Assembly: GCF_009674535.1 (NCBI RefSeq)
Contig: NZ_WKJK01000007.1
Coordinates: 248,001-312,000, forward strand
Direction: 5' to 3'
Origin: Duganella guangzhouensis
Lineage (GTDB): Bacteria; Pseudomonadota; Gammaproteobacteria; Burkholderiales; Burkholderiaceae_D
Length of the DNA: 64,000 bases
Shown here piece after piece: positions 26,602-35,365 of this stretch. Below the pieces are notes generated by a model that was not told where the DNA came from, made no database searches, and saw only the letters and a program-made list of their open reading frames with translations. The translations under genes and the position numbers were made by a program. Every line of letters starts with the position of its first letter. The stretch's first letter is position 1.

Positions 26602-28323
26602 TCAGTAAGCACAAGCGCTGTCGGGCAGGTTGCCGGTGCGTGCCCATTGGTAGGCGTCGACGGTTTCGGCGCGTGGCAGATACGTGATGGTCAACGGTTT
26701 GCCGTCACGCTGGATCTCCAGCGTGAGCATGGCGTTCTGCTGGCCTTGGATCATGTCCTGCGGCACCGGCTTGGTGATCGCGTCGCCATTGCGCAAGCCT
26801 GCTTTTTCAGCGGCGGAGCCTGCGACCAGGCCGCGCACGATGCGTTTCGGTTCAACCAACACGGCCGGTTCGAAGCCGAGCAGGTAGCGTCGCATTGGTT
26901 TGCTGGTGCGGGTAAAGCATGGGCCGAAGCCCTGCGCTTCCGGCAGCATGACGGCGCCGCTTAGCATCGCATCCAGTTGTTTCACGCCGGCGTCACCAAG
27001 GTGCTGTTTCAGCAGCGCGCGCCAGGCGTCCAGGTTGACTGGCAGGGCGCGGTGTTCCCGCTCCAACATGGCCAGTAACAGCGTGTCGAGTGTGACCTTG
27101 CCGTCCGAAGCGGCGCGTAGCGTGCCATCCAGCACGGCGAAATACATCGAGCCGCGATCGTAAGGCAGCACGCGGATGCGGGTGTCGAGCCAGAAGTTGG
27201 CGGCGACTTCGCTGTTTGGCCTAGCGATCATCGCGTTGGTGTAGTAACGGCCAGCGGTGTCATTGAGATCTTTGAGGAAGTCATCTGGTGTGATTTGTCC
27301 GGCGCGCAGCGCCAGCAGGCGCGCGTAGTAGACCGCCAGGCCTTCCCCGTACCATGAGCTTTCCAGATCGCCGTCGATATGGCCGGCAAACGTGTGGAGC
27401 ATCTCATGGGCGAGCGTAATCTTCACGTCCTGTAGATCGGTCTTGGGTCCAAAGGTGGTGACGAAGGAGTTGGTGCCAAGACTGACACCGCCGCCGGCAT
27501 TGACCAGGTTTTCGCGCATGAAGACGACATACGGCGCGGTGCTGGGGCGGCTGAAAAATTTCTCGTAGTAGCTGTAGAGTTTTTGCTCGGACGCCATGAG
27601 GTCATGCAGCTCGAATGGCGGTTTGCCGTACCAGGCCGAGAAGAAGCCGGCGGCCGGTGCGGTGTTCGGATACACCTGTACCTTGCCCGCCATGAAATAG
27701 CTCTCGCCCATTTCATCGGCGCCATTCACGGCAGGTGCCACATTGCCTGGACCAAAGCTGGAGACACCGATTGCGCCTGGCGCGAGATTGCTGAGATCCC
27801 ATGCGACGGAGAGTTTCCACGGTAGCTTCGCTTCCGGCAGCAGCAGGAAGGTGGCGCCCTGGCCGGAAAAGGCGCCTGTGTCGGTGCGTAATTCAAGCGG
27901 CGGCGCGGCGCCGCGCGTGGCCAGAATATCGGAAATGGGGGCGCGGTAATGTACGACCACCTCGCCGGAGGTGGCACGGTCGGCTTTCCAGTGGCGGCTG
28001 GCGCCCGCTCCGGTGTCATCCACGATGGTCAGCGACAGCGGCCCTTGTCCGTCCTCGGCCGACAACCCGGTGAGCGTTTTTGCGATGGACTCGACATTGG
28101 AGGTGACCAATGGCATTTTCAGTATGGGCTGCCCCGCCGGTACGCCTGGACCGTTGACGGTGATCGTGACATCCAGCGCAGGTATGTGTTGATGCGCATC
28201 CGGCGCCAGTGGCTTCAAGCGCACGGCGAGGGCCGCGTCAGGCGTGGTGGCGGCGATCGCGTTGGCGCCTGCGGTCATCAGCAGCGCAAAAATTGAAGCG
28301 TATGCCCTCACATCTTTTTTCAT
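26602..28323 (-). CDS. Exported M61-like metallopeptidase with C-terminal PDZ domain
   Basis: A 573-residue exported peptidase. A signal peptide (IFALLMTAGANAIAA) is followed by a beta-rich N-terminal domain. The zinc motif is HEMLH (His306, Glu307, His310) with the downstream ligand Glu327 in SSWYGEGLAVYYARLLALR, the gluzincin pattern seen in the M61 glycyl aminopeptidase group. Residues about 470-560 form a PDZ-like domain (IVRGLVAGSAAEKAGLRNGD). It lies 72 bases downstream of a TonB receptor gene on the same strand with a strong hairpin between. Together they suggest import and trimming of peptides. Substrate preference is not visible. Confidence 0.82.
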   Translation of the reverse strand: MKKDVRAYASIFALLMTAGANAIAATTPDAALAVRLKPLAPDAHQHIPALDVTITVNGPGVPAGQPILKMPLVTSNVESIAKTLTGLSAEDGQGPLSLTIVDDTGAGASRHWKADRATSGEVVVHYRAPISDILATRGAAPPLELRTDTGAFSGQGATFLLLPEAKLPWKLSVAWDLSNLAPGAIGVSSFGPGNVAPAVNGADEMGESYFMAGKVQVYPNTAPAAGFFSAWYGKPPFELHDLMASEQKLYSYYEKFFSRPSTAPYVVFMRENLVNAGGGVSLGTNSFVTTFGPKTDLQDVKITLAHEMLHTFAGHIDGDLESSWYGEGLAVYYARLLALRAGQITPDDFLKDLNDTAGRYYTNAMIARPNSEVAANFWLDTRIRVLPYDRGSMYFAVLDGTLRAASDGKVTLDTLLLAMLEREHRALPVNLDAWRALLKQHLGDAGVKQLDAMLSGAVMLPEAQGFGPCFTRTSKPMRRYLLGFEPAVLVEPKRIVRGLVAGSAAEKAGLRNGDAITKPVPQDMIQGQQNAMLTLEIQRDGKPLTITYLPRAETVDAYQWARTGNLPDSACAY

Positions 28324-28337
28324 GGTATCCCTTATGC

Positions 28338-28371
28338 GGACAGTGTCGGGCTAGCCATCCCGACACTGTCC
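28338..28371 (-). terminator. 13-base-pair hairpin between TonB receptor and M61-like peptidase
   Basis: Perfect arms GGACAGTGTCGGG (28338-28350) and CCCGACACTGTCC (28359-28371) with an 8-base loop. It sits between the receptor stop and the peptidase start on the minus strand. No T-run follows on that strand, so it may act as an mRNA stabiliser that sets unequal levels of the two products rather than as a full terminator. Confidence 0.6.
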
Positions 28372-28395
28372 ATGGGCGGCGTCATGCCGCAGGTG

Positions 28396-30723
28396 TTACA
28401 GGTCCCAGGACAGCGTCGCGCCGATGGTACGTGGCGCGATCATGGCCGCGCCCAAGGTGGCGGAGGTGCCGCTGGAGAGCGATGCGGCGCGACGGTTGGC
28501 GTTGGTGTAAGCCACCTTGTCGCTGAGGTTGTGCACGTAGGTCGTCAGCGTCCAGTTGATGCCTTGCAGACCGAGGTTGAGGCCGTAAGTCGTGTAGCTT
28601 GGCAGATGGATGCGCGGCACAGTGCTCGACTGGACGAACTCCATCAGACGATCGCCGACATAGTTAGCGTTGGCGCCTACGAACAGGTCCAGATTGTTAC
28701 CGACGGTGAAGAAGCGGGTGACGTTGAGCGCCGCCGTCTGCTTGGCCGAATACGGCAGGCGATCGCCGCTCAGACCGTAGGCGGTGGAACCTTGCACAAA
28801 GCCGGGAATGTCGCTGGCCAGTTTCGCGTCGGTATAGGCGTAGGTGCCTTTGACCTTCCAGTCCTGCGTCGGCAGCCAGGTGCCGCTCAGTTCCAGACCG
28901 GTGCTGGTGGCCTTGCCGGCATTGGTGGTGTACGACGAACCGTAGGTCAAGTCCACTTGCGACAGTTGCAGATCGCTCCAGTTGATGCGGTACAAAGCCG
29001 AGTCCAGGCTGAGGGTCTGGTTCAGGAAAGTGCCTTTGAAACCCAGCTCATAGCTGTTGAGCGTGTCGGATTTGTAGGATGCTGGTGCGGTCGATCCGGA
29101 CAGAACGCCATTGTCGCCGCCCGGACGGTAGCCCGACGACACACGCAGGTAGGCCATCAGGTTTTTATCAAACTTGTAGCGTGGCGACACCAGGTAGGTG
29201 AAGTTGTGGTCGCGGTTGACGCCGCTGGTCACATCGGGATCGGTCAGCGCGCCGCCGGACACCGAATTGCTTGAATATTTACCGCGCGCGAAGCGCACAC
29301 CGGTCTGAATGTCGAACTGTTCGGTGAAGCGGTAGGTGGTATCGCCAAACAGCGCGGTGGTCTTGTAGGTGCTGCTGTCTTCTGAGGTCAGCAGCGCTGG
29401 ATCTTCGACCACCTTCTGCACCAGTTTTTCGGCCAGATAGAAGTTCTGCTTGCTCTGCACCCGTTCGCTGCTGAAGAACAGGCCGACCAGCCATTGCAGT
29501 TTGCCCTCGTCCTTGGAGGAGAGACGCAATTCTTGCGACGGGGTTTGGCTGTTGTAGCCATTCTGGATCAACGCGCCGGGGTGCGCCAGGCCGAGGCCAA
29601 AGGCTGCGTTCAGTCCAGGCGCCGCCGAGCCGATCGAGGTGTACGACACGTCCTGCAGCGCGAATTGACGGTGGGAGTTATAGCCAGTGATCGCATCCAG
29701 CGTGGCGAAGCCCAGGTCCGCGTTGACTTTGAATGTGGTGATCTGGCTGCGCGCGTCGTAGGTGTCGGCGCCAACCACGCGGCTATGTTCATAGGTGCCG
29801 TAGATTGGCGTGAAATCGTAATGCACGTCCGAATACGGGCTGGCATCGGTACTGGTCATCTGCATCGTCGACGAGGCGCGTATCGTCACGTCTTTCGAGA
29901 CCTTCCAGATGGCGGCGATGCGCGCGCCTTTCACGTCCGAGTCGTTGGTGGCGCCAGAATTGACGTCCTTGATGAAGCCGGGGTCCTTGCGGCGGAAAGC
30001 GCTGATGCGCAGCGCGATGTCGTCGCCGATCGGCTGATTGATGGCGAAGCGGCCAATGAAGCCGTTATCGCCGTGGGAGACGGTGCTGCTCCCCACTTCA
30101 ATGCGGCGCGTGGCGTGCTTGGTATCGGGATCGTTCATCACATATTTGATCAGGCCACCCATGCTGCTGGCGCCGTACAGCGTGCCTTGCGGACCACGTA
30201 GCACTTCCACCTGGCGCAGATCGGATGGGTCCAGATCAGGAATCACGCCGGTGTTGGTGGCCGAGCCGTATGGCACGTCGTCGACCACCACGCCGGCGGT
30301 CGGACGCACGCCGATACCGCTATCGGTGCCGATGCCGCGCATCACGATCGCGCTGCTCATATAGTTTTGGGTGTAGCTCAGTCCTGGTATTTGGGAGAAA
30401 TAGTCAACCAGCTTCACCATGCCTTGACTACTCAGCGCTTCACCGTCGACCACTTCCACCGAGATCGGCACCTCCTTGACGCTCTCGGAACGCTTTTGCG
30501 CGGTCACCACCACGGTCTGTACTTTGCCATGCGTATCGGCGGCGGCAGTGGCGGTCGTGTTGTCATCATCGGCCCAGGCGCCATTGGCGACCAAGGTGGC
30601 GCCGCACAAGCTGCCATACAAGGCGTATCGGATCGCGCGGGTCAGTGGCGTGGGACGGGAAACACCACCTCGATCGATAGCAGTTACGACAAATGAAGAA
30701 TTCGTTTTGCTCTTTTGCATCAT
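28396..30723 (-). CDS. TonB-dependent outer membrane receptor
   Basis: Outer membrane receptor of about 775 residues from the ATG at 30723; TTG at 30735 would add four residues. A long signal region with TRAIRYALYGSLCGATLVA ends at WADDD. A TonB-box-like QTVVVTAQKRSESV precedes a plug with IVMRGIGTDSGIG and VEVLRGPQGTLYGASSMGG. The barrel ends GATLSWDL. It leads a two-gene unit with the M61-like peptidase. The 300 bases upstream carry several CAACA/TGTTG palindromes like those at the neighbouring peptidase genes, so it is probably controlled together with them. Peptide-derived ligands are an inference from this company. Confidence 0.9.
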   Translation of the reverse strand: MMQKSKTNSSFVVTAIDRGGVSRPTPLTRAIRYALYGSLCGATLVANGAWADDDNTTATAAADTHGKVQTVVVTAQKRSESVKEVPISVEVVDGEALSSQGMVKLVDYFSQIPGLSYTQNYMSSAIVMRGIGTDSGIGVRPTAGVVVDDVPYGSATNTGVIPDLDPSDLRQVEVLRGPQGTLYGASSMGGLIKYVMNDPDTKHATRRIEVGSSTVSHGDNGFIGRFAINQPIGDDIALRISAFRRKDPGFIKDVNSGATNDSDVKGARIAAIWKVSKDVTIRASSTMQMTSTDASPYSDVHYDFTPIYGTYEHSRVVGADTYDARSQITTFKVNADLGFATLDAITGYNSHRQFALQDVSYTSIGSAAPGLNAAFGLGLAHPGALIQNGYNSQTPSQELRLSSKDEGKLQWLVGLFFSSERVQSKQNFYLAEKLVQKVVEDPALLTSEDSSTYKTTALFGDTTYRFTEQFDIQTGVRFARGKYSSNSVSGGALTDPDVTSGVNRDHNFTYLVSPRYKFDKNLMAYLRVSSGYRPGGDNGVLSGSTAPASYKSDTLNSYELGFKGTFLNQTLSLDSALYRINWSDLQLSQVDLTYGSSYTTNAGKATSTGLELSGTWLPTQDWKVKGTYAYTDAKLASDIPGFVQGSTAYGLSGDRLPYSAKQTAALNVTRFFTVGNNLDLFVGANANYVGDRLMEFVQSSTVPRIHLPSYTTYGLNLGLQGINWTLTTYVHNLSDKVAYTNANRRAASLSSGTSATLGAAMIAPRTIGATLSWDL

Positions 30724-30884
30724 GTTCCATCCCAATAGGTCGTTATAAATATGTGCGTTGAACGCGTGAACCGATGAATCAACAATTAGTTTATTACTCT
30801 ACGTTCTGTTGATATTCTATGATCAGATTTGCGCAGGGTGCAAGCCAAATCGCTGGTTTAGAAGGGAATAACGCAGTCAAAATA

Positions 30885-30897
30885 CAACGGATTGTTG
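30885..30897. promoter_or_regulatory. Candidate operator upstream of the TonB receptor
   Basis: CAACGGATTGTTG matches the CAACAA-A-TTGTTG palindrome with a complete right half and four of six bases in the left. Weaker versions lie at 30780-30792 and 31009-31021. The whole stretch 30724-31025 has no gene and appears to be the regulatory region of the receptor. Confidence 0.4.
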
Positions 30898-31025
30898 AAG
30901 CGATTGAACGAAATGTCATGTCGCATATTTCGCTCGCCATAACAGTGCAAATACGCGGTTCAAGTGATCGGTTTGGTGCACGGATTTATACGACCACGCA
31001 CCAAAATTCAACGTGTTGTTGACTA

Positions 31026-33746
31026 TCAGCGCGTAATAAAGCGTCGCAATGTGGCGGCGGCGGTGGCGCGGTTTGCATCGTCGTACACGGCATGGGCGGA
31101 ATCGAAGGTCACCAGCTCCATGCGGCTACGCTCTATGCCGGAGTGCAGCAAGCTGTAACGCTGTTCCAGCACGGGCGTGGCCAGATCGTAGTAGCCGTTG
31201 ATCAGCATCAGTTTGGCCTGCGGTTTGGCCTTCATGAATTCAGCCAACGAAGGCGTGGCTTGGCGCGCGGCGTTGTCTTCGTACTTCGCCGTCGGTGCGC
31301 GCCAATCCCAGGCAAAATTCAGCTCCAGGGTCAGGCCGATGTAATCCTGATCGCCCTGCCAGCCGGTGGCTTGTTTCAGGTAGTCGCGCAATGGCGCATT
31401 TTTGATGACGTTGGATTTACCCATGCCCAACGCCGGATCATCCGCTGCCTTGCTGCGCCCTTCCACCAGCGCCTTTTCCGGCTTGGGCGCGGTCACGCGG
31501 GTGTCGATGCGGCCGACAATTTTGCCGGGCACCAGTTGCTCCAGAAATTCCTGCGACGGCACCCGCAGATTGAAGCCGGCCACCACCTCCGGCGTCAGGC
31601 CAATCAGCGCAGCCATGCGCCTGGCGATGCGATCGCGCTCGGTCGCGGACAGCTCGCTCCCCTGTTGCAGCGCACTGGCATAGTCGCTCTGTGCAAATGC
31701 GCGGGCTTCTTCAAATACCTGGTGGACGGTGCGGCCCTTGGTCTTGATCTTGCCATGGGCGAAGGCGGTGGCGGCCATGGTCGGCAGTTCGAAGATGAAG
31801 GGCAAGTCGTTGCCCAAGCCAGCCGTGGCGGAGATGTCCAGCAATGGCGAAATCATGATCAGGCCACCGACGTTGAGGTCTTTCAGGCTGCTGGACATGG
31901 TGGCCAGGCGGTAACCGCCGTAGCTCTCGCCGATGATGTAAATCGGTGAAGCGGTGCGTTGGTGTACGTTCAGCCAGTCGCGGATCGCGGCTTCGGCCGC
32001 CTTGGCATCGGCTTCCACGGTCCAGAAGCTTTTGGCGCCGCCCGGCTTGATCTCGCGATTGAAGCCGGTGCCGACCGGGTCGATCAGCACCACGTCGGCA
32101 GCGTCCAGCAGCGTGTCCGGATTATCGCGGAACACGCCCTTGGCCGACAACTGCGGGCCAAGCAGGCCGGTATGCAGCATCGAGGATGAGGCGCCGGGAC
32201 CGCCGTTGAAGGCGAAGATCACCGGACGTTGCTCCGGCGCGGTCACGCCTTCGCGCAGGTAGCTGATGGTGGAGATGGTGGCCTGCTCGGCGCCAGCGCT
32301 GTCCTTCAAAACCAGTTCGCTCCAGATGGCGCGGTAAGAAATCGCACCGCCAGGCAGTTGCAGGGTGTGGCGCACGCCCTCGGCGGGCGCTTCGCCGGCG
32401 TGCAGCGGCGGATAGCAGGTGGCGAGAGCAAGCAACAGCGCGGTGGTGCGCAGGGCGCGAGGGAACGATGGCATGTGATCAGGACTCCGTGGTGGGTTAG
32501 GCCGCGCGGCCGCGCGGCCGAGCGTGGACAGCAGATACTCGATGTCGGCATGCGTGTTGAAAACTGAAGGCGTCACGCGGAAGCGGTTTTGCGAGACGGT
32601 GATGCGGATGCCGGCAGCCTTGAGACGGGCCGCCAGCTTGGTGCGCGCGTCCTGCAGCGCGCAGGTGACGATGGGCGCGCCCGACTCCGGCGGCGTGATC
32701 ACCGTGTAGCCCAGGCGTGGCAGTTCTTCCTTGAGTTGCGCGGTGAGCGTGCGCGCGTGTGCTTGAATGCGCGCCACGCCCAGCTTGTCGATATAGTCCA
32801 GCGAGTAGTCCAGCTGCGCCATCACCGGATGCGCCATGGTGCCGTGGGCGAAGTGGCCGGTGGCGTTGTCGGCGTAAGCATAGTCCACCACGCGCGCGCC
32901 CGGCTTGTCGAATGGGTAGATGTGGCTGTCGAAGGCGCTCATGCCGTAGTAGCCGTATTCGGTGCGCTTGAGTTGCGCCTGGGCGGCTTTGCTGGCGTAG
33001 ATGAAGCCCAGGCCAAATTCGCCCATCAGCCATTTGTAGCTGGCGCAGGCGGCGAAGTCGACGCCGCTGGCTTTGACGTCGACCGGCACGCAGCCGGCGG
33101 CATGCACGATGTCGGCATACACCAGCGTGCCGTTGGCGTGGGCCAGGTCACACACCGCTTTCAGGTCGTGCTCAAAGCCGTTGATGGTGGAGACCAGCGA
33201 CAGCGCGATCAAACGGGTGTCCTTGCGCAGCGCGCGGCGAATGTCGTCAAGCCGGATGCGGCCATCGACCGCCTTGATCCAGCTGACACTCGCCCCTTGG
33301 CGCGCCATCTCTTCATACAGCGGCAGCGAGCCAAAGAAGTGCAGCTCGTCGCTGATGATGTGGGCGCGGCTGGCCGGCAGATTCAGGCCGCGCAGCACCA
33401 TCTGCTCGCCGGCGGTGGTGCTGGTGACGAAGGCTACTTCATCGGGATCGGCGTTGATCAGGCGCGCGAACTTGGCGCGCACTTTGTCTTCATCGAACTG
33501 GGTGGCCGGCGCGTCGGGGTCCAGCATGCGGTGGGCCAGGTAGCCATCGACCGCCTGACGCCCGCCTTTGCTGAGCGGATGCTGCGAGCCGGAATCCAGG
33601 TAGCACAGCTTACCGGTCAGGAAGGATGCGCGGTCCGGAAGCGACAGTGCCGCTGAAGTGCTGCCCTCTTCTGCGCGGCCAGCCAATGGTAGGCCAGCGG
33701 CAGATAGTCCTATGGCTGTAAGCAAGTTTCTGCGAGTGAGTTTCAT
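31026..33746 (-). CDS. Single frame: exported class V PLP enzyme joined to exported S10 serine carboxypeptidase
   Basis: One 906-residue open frame holds two proteins. Residues 1-424 start with a Tat-type signal (LTRRNLLTAIGLSAAGLPLAG) and form a class V aminotransferase/cysteine desulfurase/epimerase-like enzyme, with PLP lysine in ASYKWLMGEFGLGF. Residues 425-906 start at an internal ATG (32474) with their own signal peptide (ALRTTALLLALATCYPPLHA). They form an S10 serine carboxypeptidase: FNGGPGASS, the serine in GESYGGYR, Asp in NGYYDLATP and His in DSAHAVYD. GGAG lies ten bases before the internal ATG, and a shift of one base would end the first protein at a TGA just upstream of it. So two coupled genes with an indel in the GC palindrome at 32500-32519, or a true fusion, are both possible. 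Confidence 0.8.
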   Translation of the reverse strand: MKLTRRNLLTAIGLSAAGLPLAGRAEEGSTSAALSLPDRASFLTGKLCYLDSGSQHPLSKGGRQAVDGYLAHRMLDPDAPATQFDEDKVRAKFARLINADPDEVAFVTSTTAGEQMVLRGLNLPASRAHIISDELHFFGSLPLYEEMARQGASVSWIKAVDGRIRLDDIRRALRKDTRLIALSLVSTINGFEHDLKAVCDLAHANGTLVYADIVHAAGCVPVDVKASGVDFAACASYKWLMGEFGLGFIYASKAAQAQLKRTEYGYYGMSAFDSHIYPFDKPGARVVDYAYADNATGHFAHGTMAHPVMAQLDYSLDYIDKLGVARIQAHARTLTAQLKEELPRLGYTVITPPESGAPIVTCALQDARTKLAARLKAAGIRITVSQNRFRVTPSVFNTHADIEYLLSTLGRAAARPNPPRSPDHMPSFPRALRTTALLLALATCYPPLHAGEAPAEGVRHTLQLPGGAISYRAIWSELVLKDSAGAEQATISTISYLREGVTAPEQRPVIFAFNGGPGASSSMLHTGLLGPQLSAKGVFRDNPDTLLDAADVVLIDPVGTGFNREIKPGGAKSFWTVEADAKAAEAAIRDWLNVHQRTASPIYIIGESYGGYRLATMSSSLKDLNVGGLIMISPLLDISATAGLGNDLPFIFELPTMAATAFAHGKIKTKGRTVHQVFEEARAFAQSDYASALQQGSELSATERDRIARRMAALIGLTPEVVAGFNLRVPSQEFLEQLVPGKIVGRIDTRVTAPKPEKALVEGRSKAADDPALGMGKSNVIKNAPLRDYLKQATGWQGDQDYIGLTLELNFAWDWRAPTAKYEDNAARQATPSLAEFMKAKPQAKLMLINGYYDLATPVLEQRYSLLHSGIERSRMELVTFDSAHAVYDDANRATAAATLRRFITR
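32474..32519 (-). other. Junction of the PLP enzyme and the carboxypeptidase
   Basis: The minus strand carries a perfect 20-base GC palindrome (32500-32519), then GGAG (32485-32488), then a TGA in the +1 frame, then the internal ATG at 32474. This is the layout of a normal gene boundary, except that no in-frame stop is present. A one-base change in the palindrome would restore separate genes. Confidence 0.65.
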
Positions 33747-33783
33747 GGATTTCTCTTTGCAAGCTGGCGATAAAATGCGATCG

Positions 33784-33811
33784 ATTCTACATATTTTTTA
33801 GGACATATCAA
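33784..33811 (-). promoter_or_regulatory. Promoter of the PLP enzyme/carboxypeptidase frame
   Basis: On the minus strand TTGATA (33806-33811), a 16-base spacer and TAGAAT (33784-33789), each one mismatch from consensus. The -35 box overlaps the palindrome at 33809-33821, so a bound regulator would block RNA polymerase. Confidence 0.6.
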
Positions 33812-33821
33812 CAAATTGTTG
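33809..33821. promoter_or_regulatory. Perfect operator palindrome CAACAA-A-TTGTTG
   Basis: CAACAAATTGTTG has two perfect six-base arms around one central base. It overlaps the minus-strand -35 box of the PLP enzyme frame. The 15-base string containing its first eleven bases (33805-33819) recurs exactly at 37709-37723 in front of the regulator gene. The likely ligand is that YheO/DauR-type regulator. Confidence 0.65.
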
Positions 33822-33848
33822 TAATGTTGTTTTGCGAATTTTCGTTGC

Positions 33849-33878
33849 TTGACACTCTGTTGAAATGACGGTTAATAT
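33849..33878 (+). promoter_or_regulatory. Promoter of the S10-PLP-RidA operon
   Basis: TTGACA (33849-33854), a perfect -35 box, an 18-base spacer and TAATAT (33873-33878). A candidate operator lies immediately downstream at 33879-33891 and would cover the transcription start. Confidence 0.65.
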
Positions 33879-33891
33879 CAACAAAATGTTG
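33879..33891. promoter_or_regulatory. Candidate operator overlapping the plus-strand start site
   Basis: CAACAAAATGTTG matches the CAACAA-A-TTGTTG palindrome except for one base of the right arm. Its place directly after the -10 box fits repression. It is 70 bases (centre to centre) from the perfect copy at 33809, so one regulator could control both divergent operons. Confidence 0.6.
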
Positions 33892-33925
33892 TCATATATT
33901 ACCAAGTGTTTAGATCGGCAAAAGC

Positions 33926-35365
33926 ATGAAAAAAATACTGTTGGCAATTACCATGGCTTGGTCTGGAGCGGCACTGGCGGCAGTACCAGTGGATACGATC
34001 AGCAAGCCGCAGTCGGGGGTGTTCAACCAGGTCAAGGTTGGCTACACCGCTAACCTCGAGCACATCCCGGTTCGCGACGACAAGGCCGGAACCGCTGCCG
34101 ATCTGGTGGCGTTTTCCTATGTCGCCAGCAAAGCGCCGGTCACGCGGCCGGTGGTCTTTATTTTCAACGGCGGTCCGATTGTGCCGTCTTACTTCCTGCA
34201 CATTCTGGCGCTGGGCCCAAAACGGCTGGCGATTCCGGATGATCTGAGCACGCCGCCATCGAGCTTCAAGCTGGTCGACAATAGCTACTCGCTGCTGGAC
34301 GTGGCGGATCTGGTGTTCTTCGACCCTGCCGGCACCGGCTATAGCCGCGTGACCGATGGCACCAAGCCGGAAGCCATGTTCTCCACCGACGCCGACGCGC
34401 GCCAGCTCACCAACCTGGTACAGGAGTGGTCGCGCAAGCATGGCCGCACGGCGTCGCCCAAGTATCTGCTGGGTGAAAGCTATGGCACCATCCGCGCCGC
34501 CGTCGCCGCGCAGCAGATCGCCGAGCTGAAAGAACCGCAAAACCTGCGGGGCGTGATCCTGCTGGGGCAAGCGCTGAACATCGTCGAAACGGTGTACCGC
34601 CCTGCCAATATCGTCAGCTACACGGCCTCGTTGCCAACGCTGGCGGCCACCGGCTGGTATCACGGCAAGGTGGAGCGGCGCGGCCGCAGCTTTGAACAGT
34701 TCATGGACGAAGTACGCCTGTTCGCGCGCACCGACTATCTGGTGGCGCTGTACCAGGGCAGCGCGCTGGACGTGACCGAAGAGCGCCGTCTGGCGGCCAA
34801 ACTGGCCGACATGACCGGCCTGTCGGCCGAGACCTTCCTGGCCAGCCATCTGCGCATCTCCAAGCCGCAGTATCGCAACCAACTGCTGAAAGCCGATGGC
34901 GCGGTGCTGGGCGCGAACGATGCGCGCTACAGCGGCCCCGCAGGCAAAGGCGATCCGGCCGATGCGGTGGTGCCGGCGGTGGGCACGGCCTTCAAACAAT
35001 ACATCAGCGCCACGCTGGGCGTGCCGGCCGATGGTGACTACCTGACCGAGTCGCCGGTGCGTGGCCTGGACGACTGGCGCTGGGGCGCCACCACGCCGTT
35101 CAGCAACTGGCCATACATGGACAACATCGGCAAGGCGATGACGCTGCTGCCGAAGCTGAAGCTGGCCATCGGTGTCGGTTATCAGGATACGCTGACCACC
35201 GTCGGCGCCACCGAGTATGCGGTCAGCCAGTCCAGCTGGCCGGCCAATCGCACGCACTTGTACTACTACCAGGGCGGGCATATGTTCTACACCATCGAAG
35301 CCAGCTTGAAGCGTCTCAGCAGCGATCTGCACGCCATGATAAAGGACGCTGGCGATGACCATTAA
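33926..35365 (+). CDS. Exported S10 serine carboxypeptidase-like protein
   Basis: A 479-residue exported member of the S10 family with a signal peptide (KKILLAITMAWSGAALA). The nucleophile is Ser185 in LLGESYGTIR. The Asp and His elements are GVGYQDTL and YYQGGHMFY. The oxyanion-hole segment normally NGGPGxSS reads NGGPIVPSYF here (residues 81-90), unlike the fused paralogue. Substrate geometry, or even activity, may therefore differ. It removes C-terminal residues from peptides if active. It is divergent from the fused paralogue, overlaps the following PLP enzyme gene by 11 bases, and is preceded by a promoter with an overlapping operator. Confidence 0.85.
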   Translation: MKKILLAITMAWSGAALAAVPVDTISKPQSGVFNQVKVGYTANLEHIPVRDDKAGTAADLVAFSYVASKAPVTRPVVFIFNGGPIVPSYFLHILALGPKRLAIPDDLSTPPSSFKLVDNSYSLLDVADLVFFDPAGTGYSRVTDGTKPEAMFSTDADARQLTNLVQEWSRKHGRTASPKYLLGESYGTIRAAVAAQQIAELKEPQNLRGVILLGQALNIVETVYRPANIVSYTASLPTLAATGWYHGKVERRGRSFEQFMDEVRLFARTDYLVALYQGSALDVTEERRLAAKLADMTGLSAETFLASHLRISKPQYRNQLLKADGAVLGANDARYSGPAGKGDPADAVVPAVGTAFKQYISATLGVPADGDYLTESPVRGLDDWRWGATTPFSNWPYMDNIGKAMTLLPKLKLAIGVGYQDTLTTVGATEYAVSQSSWPANRTHLYYYQGGHMFYTIEASLKRLSSDLHAMIKDAGDDH

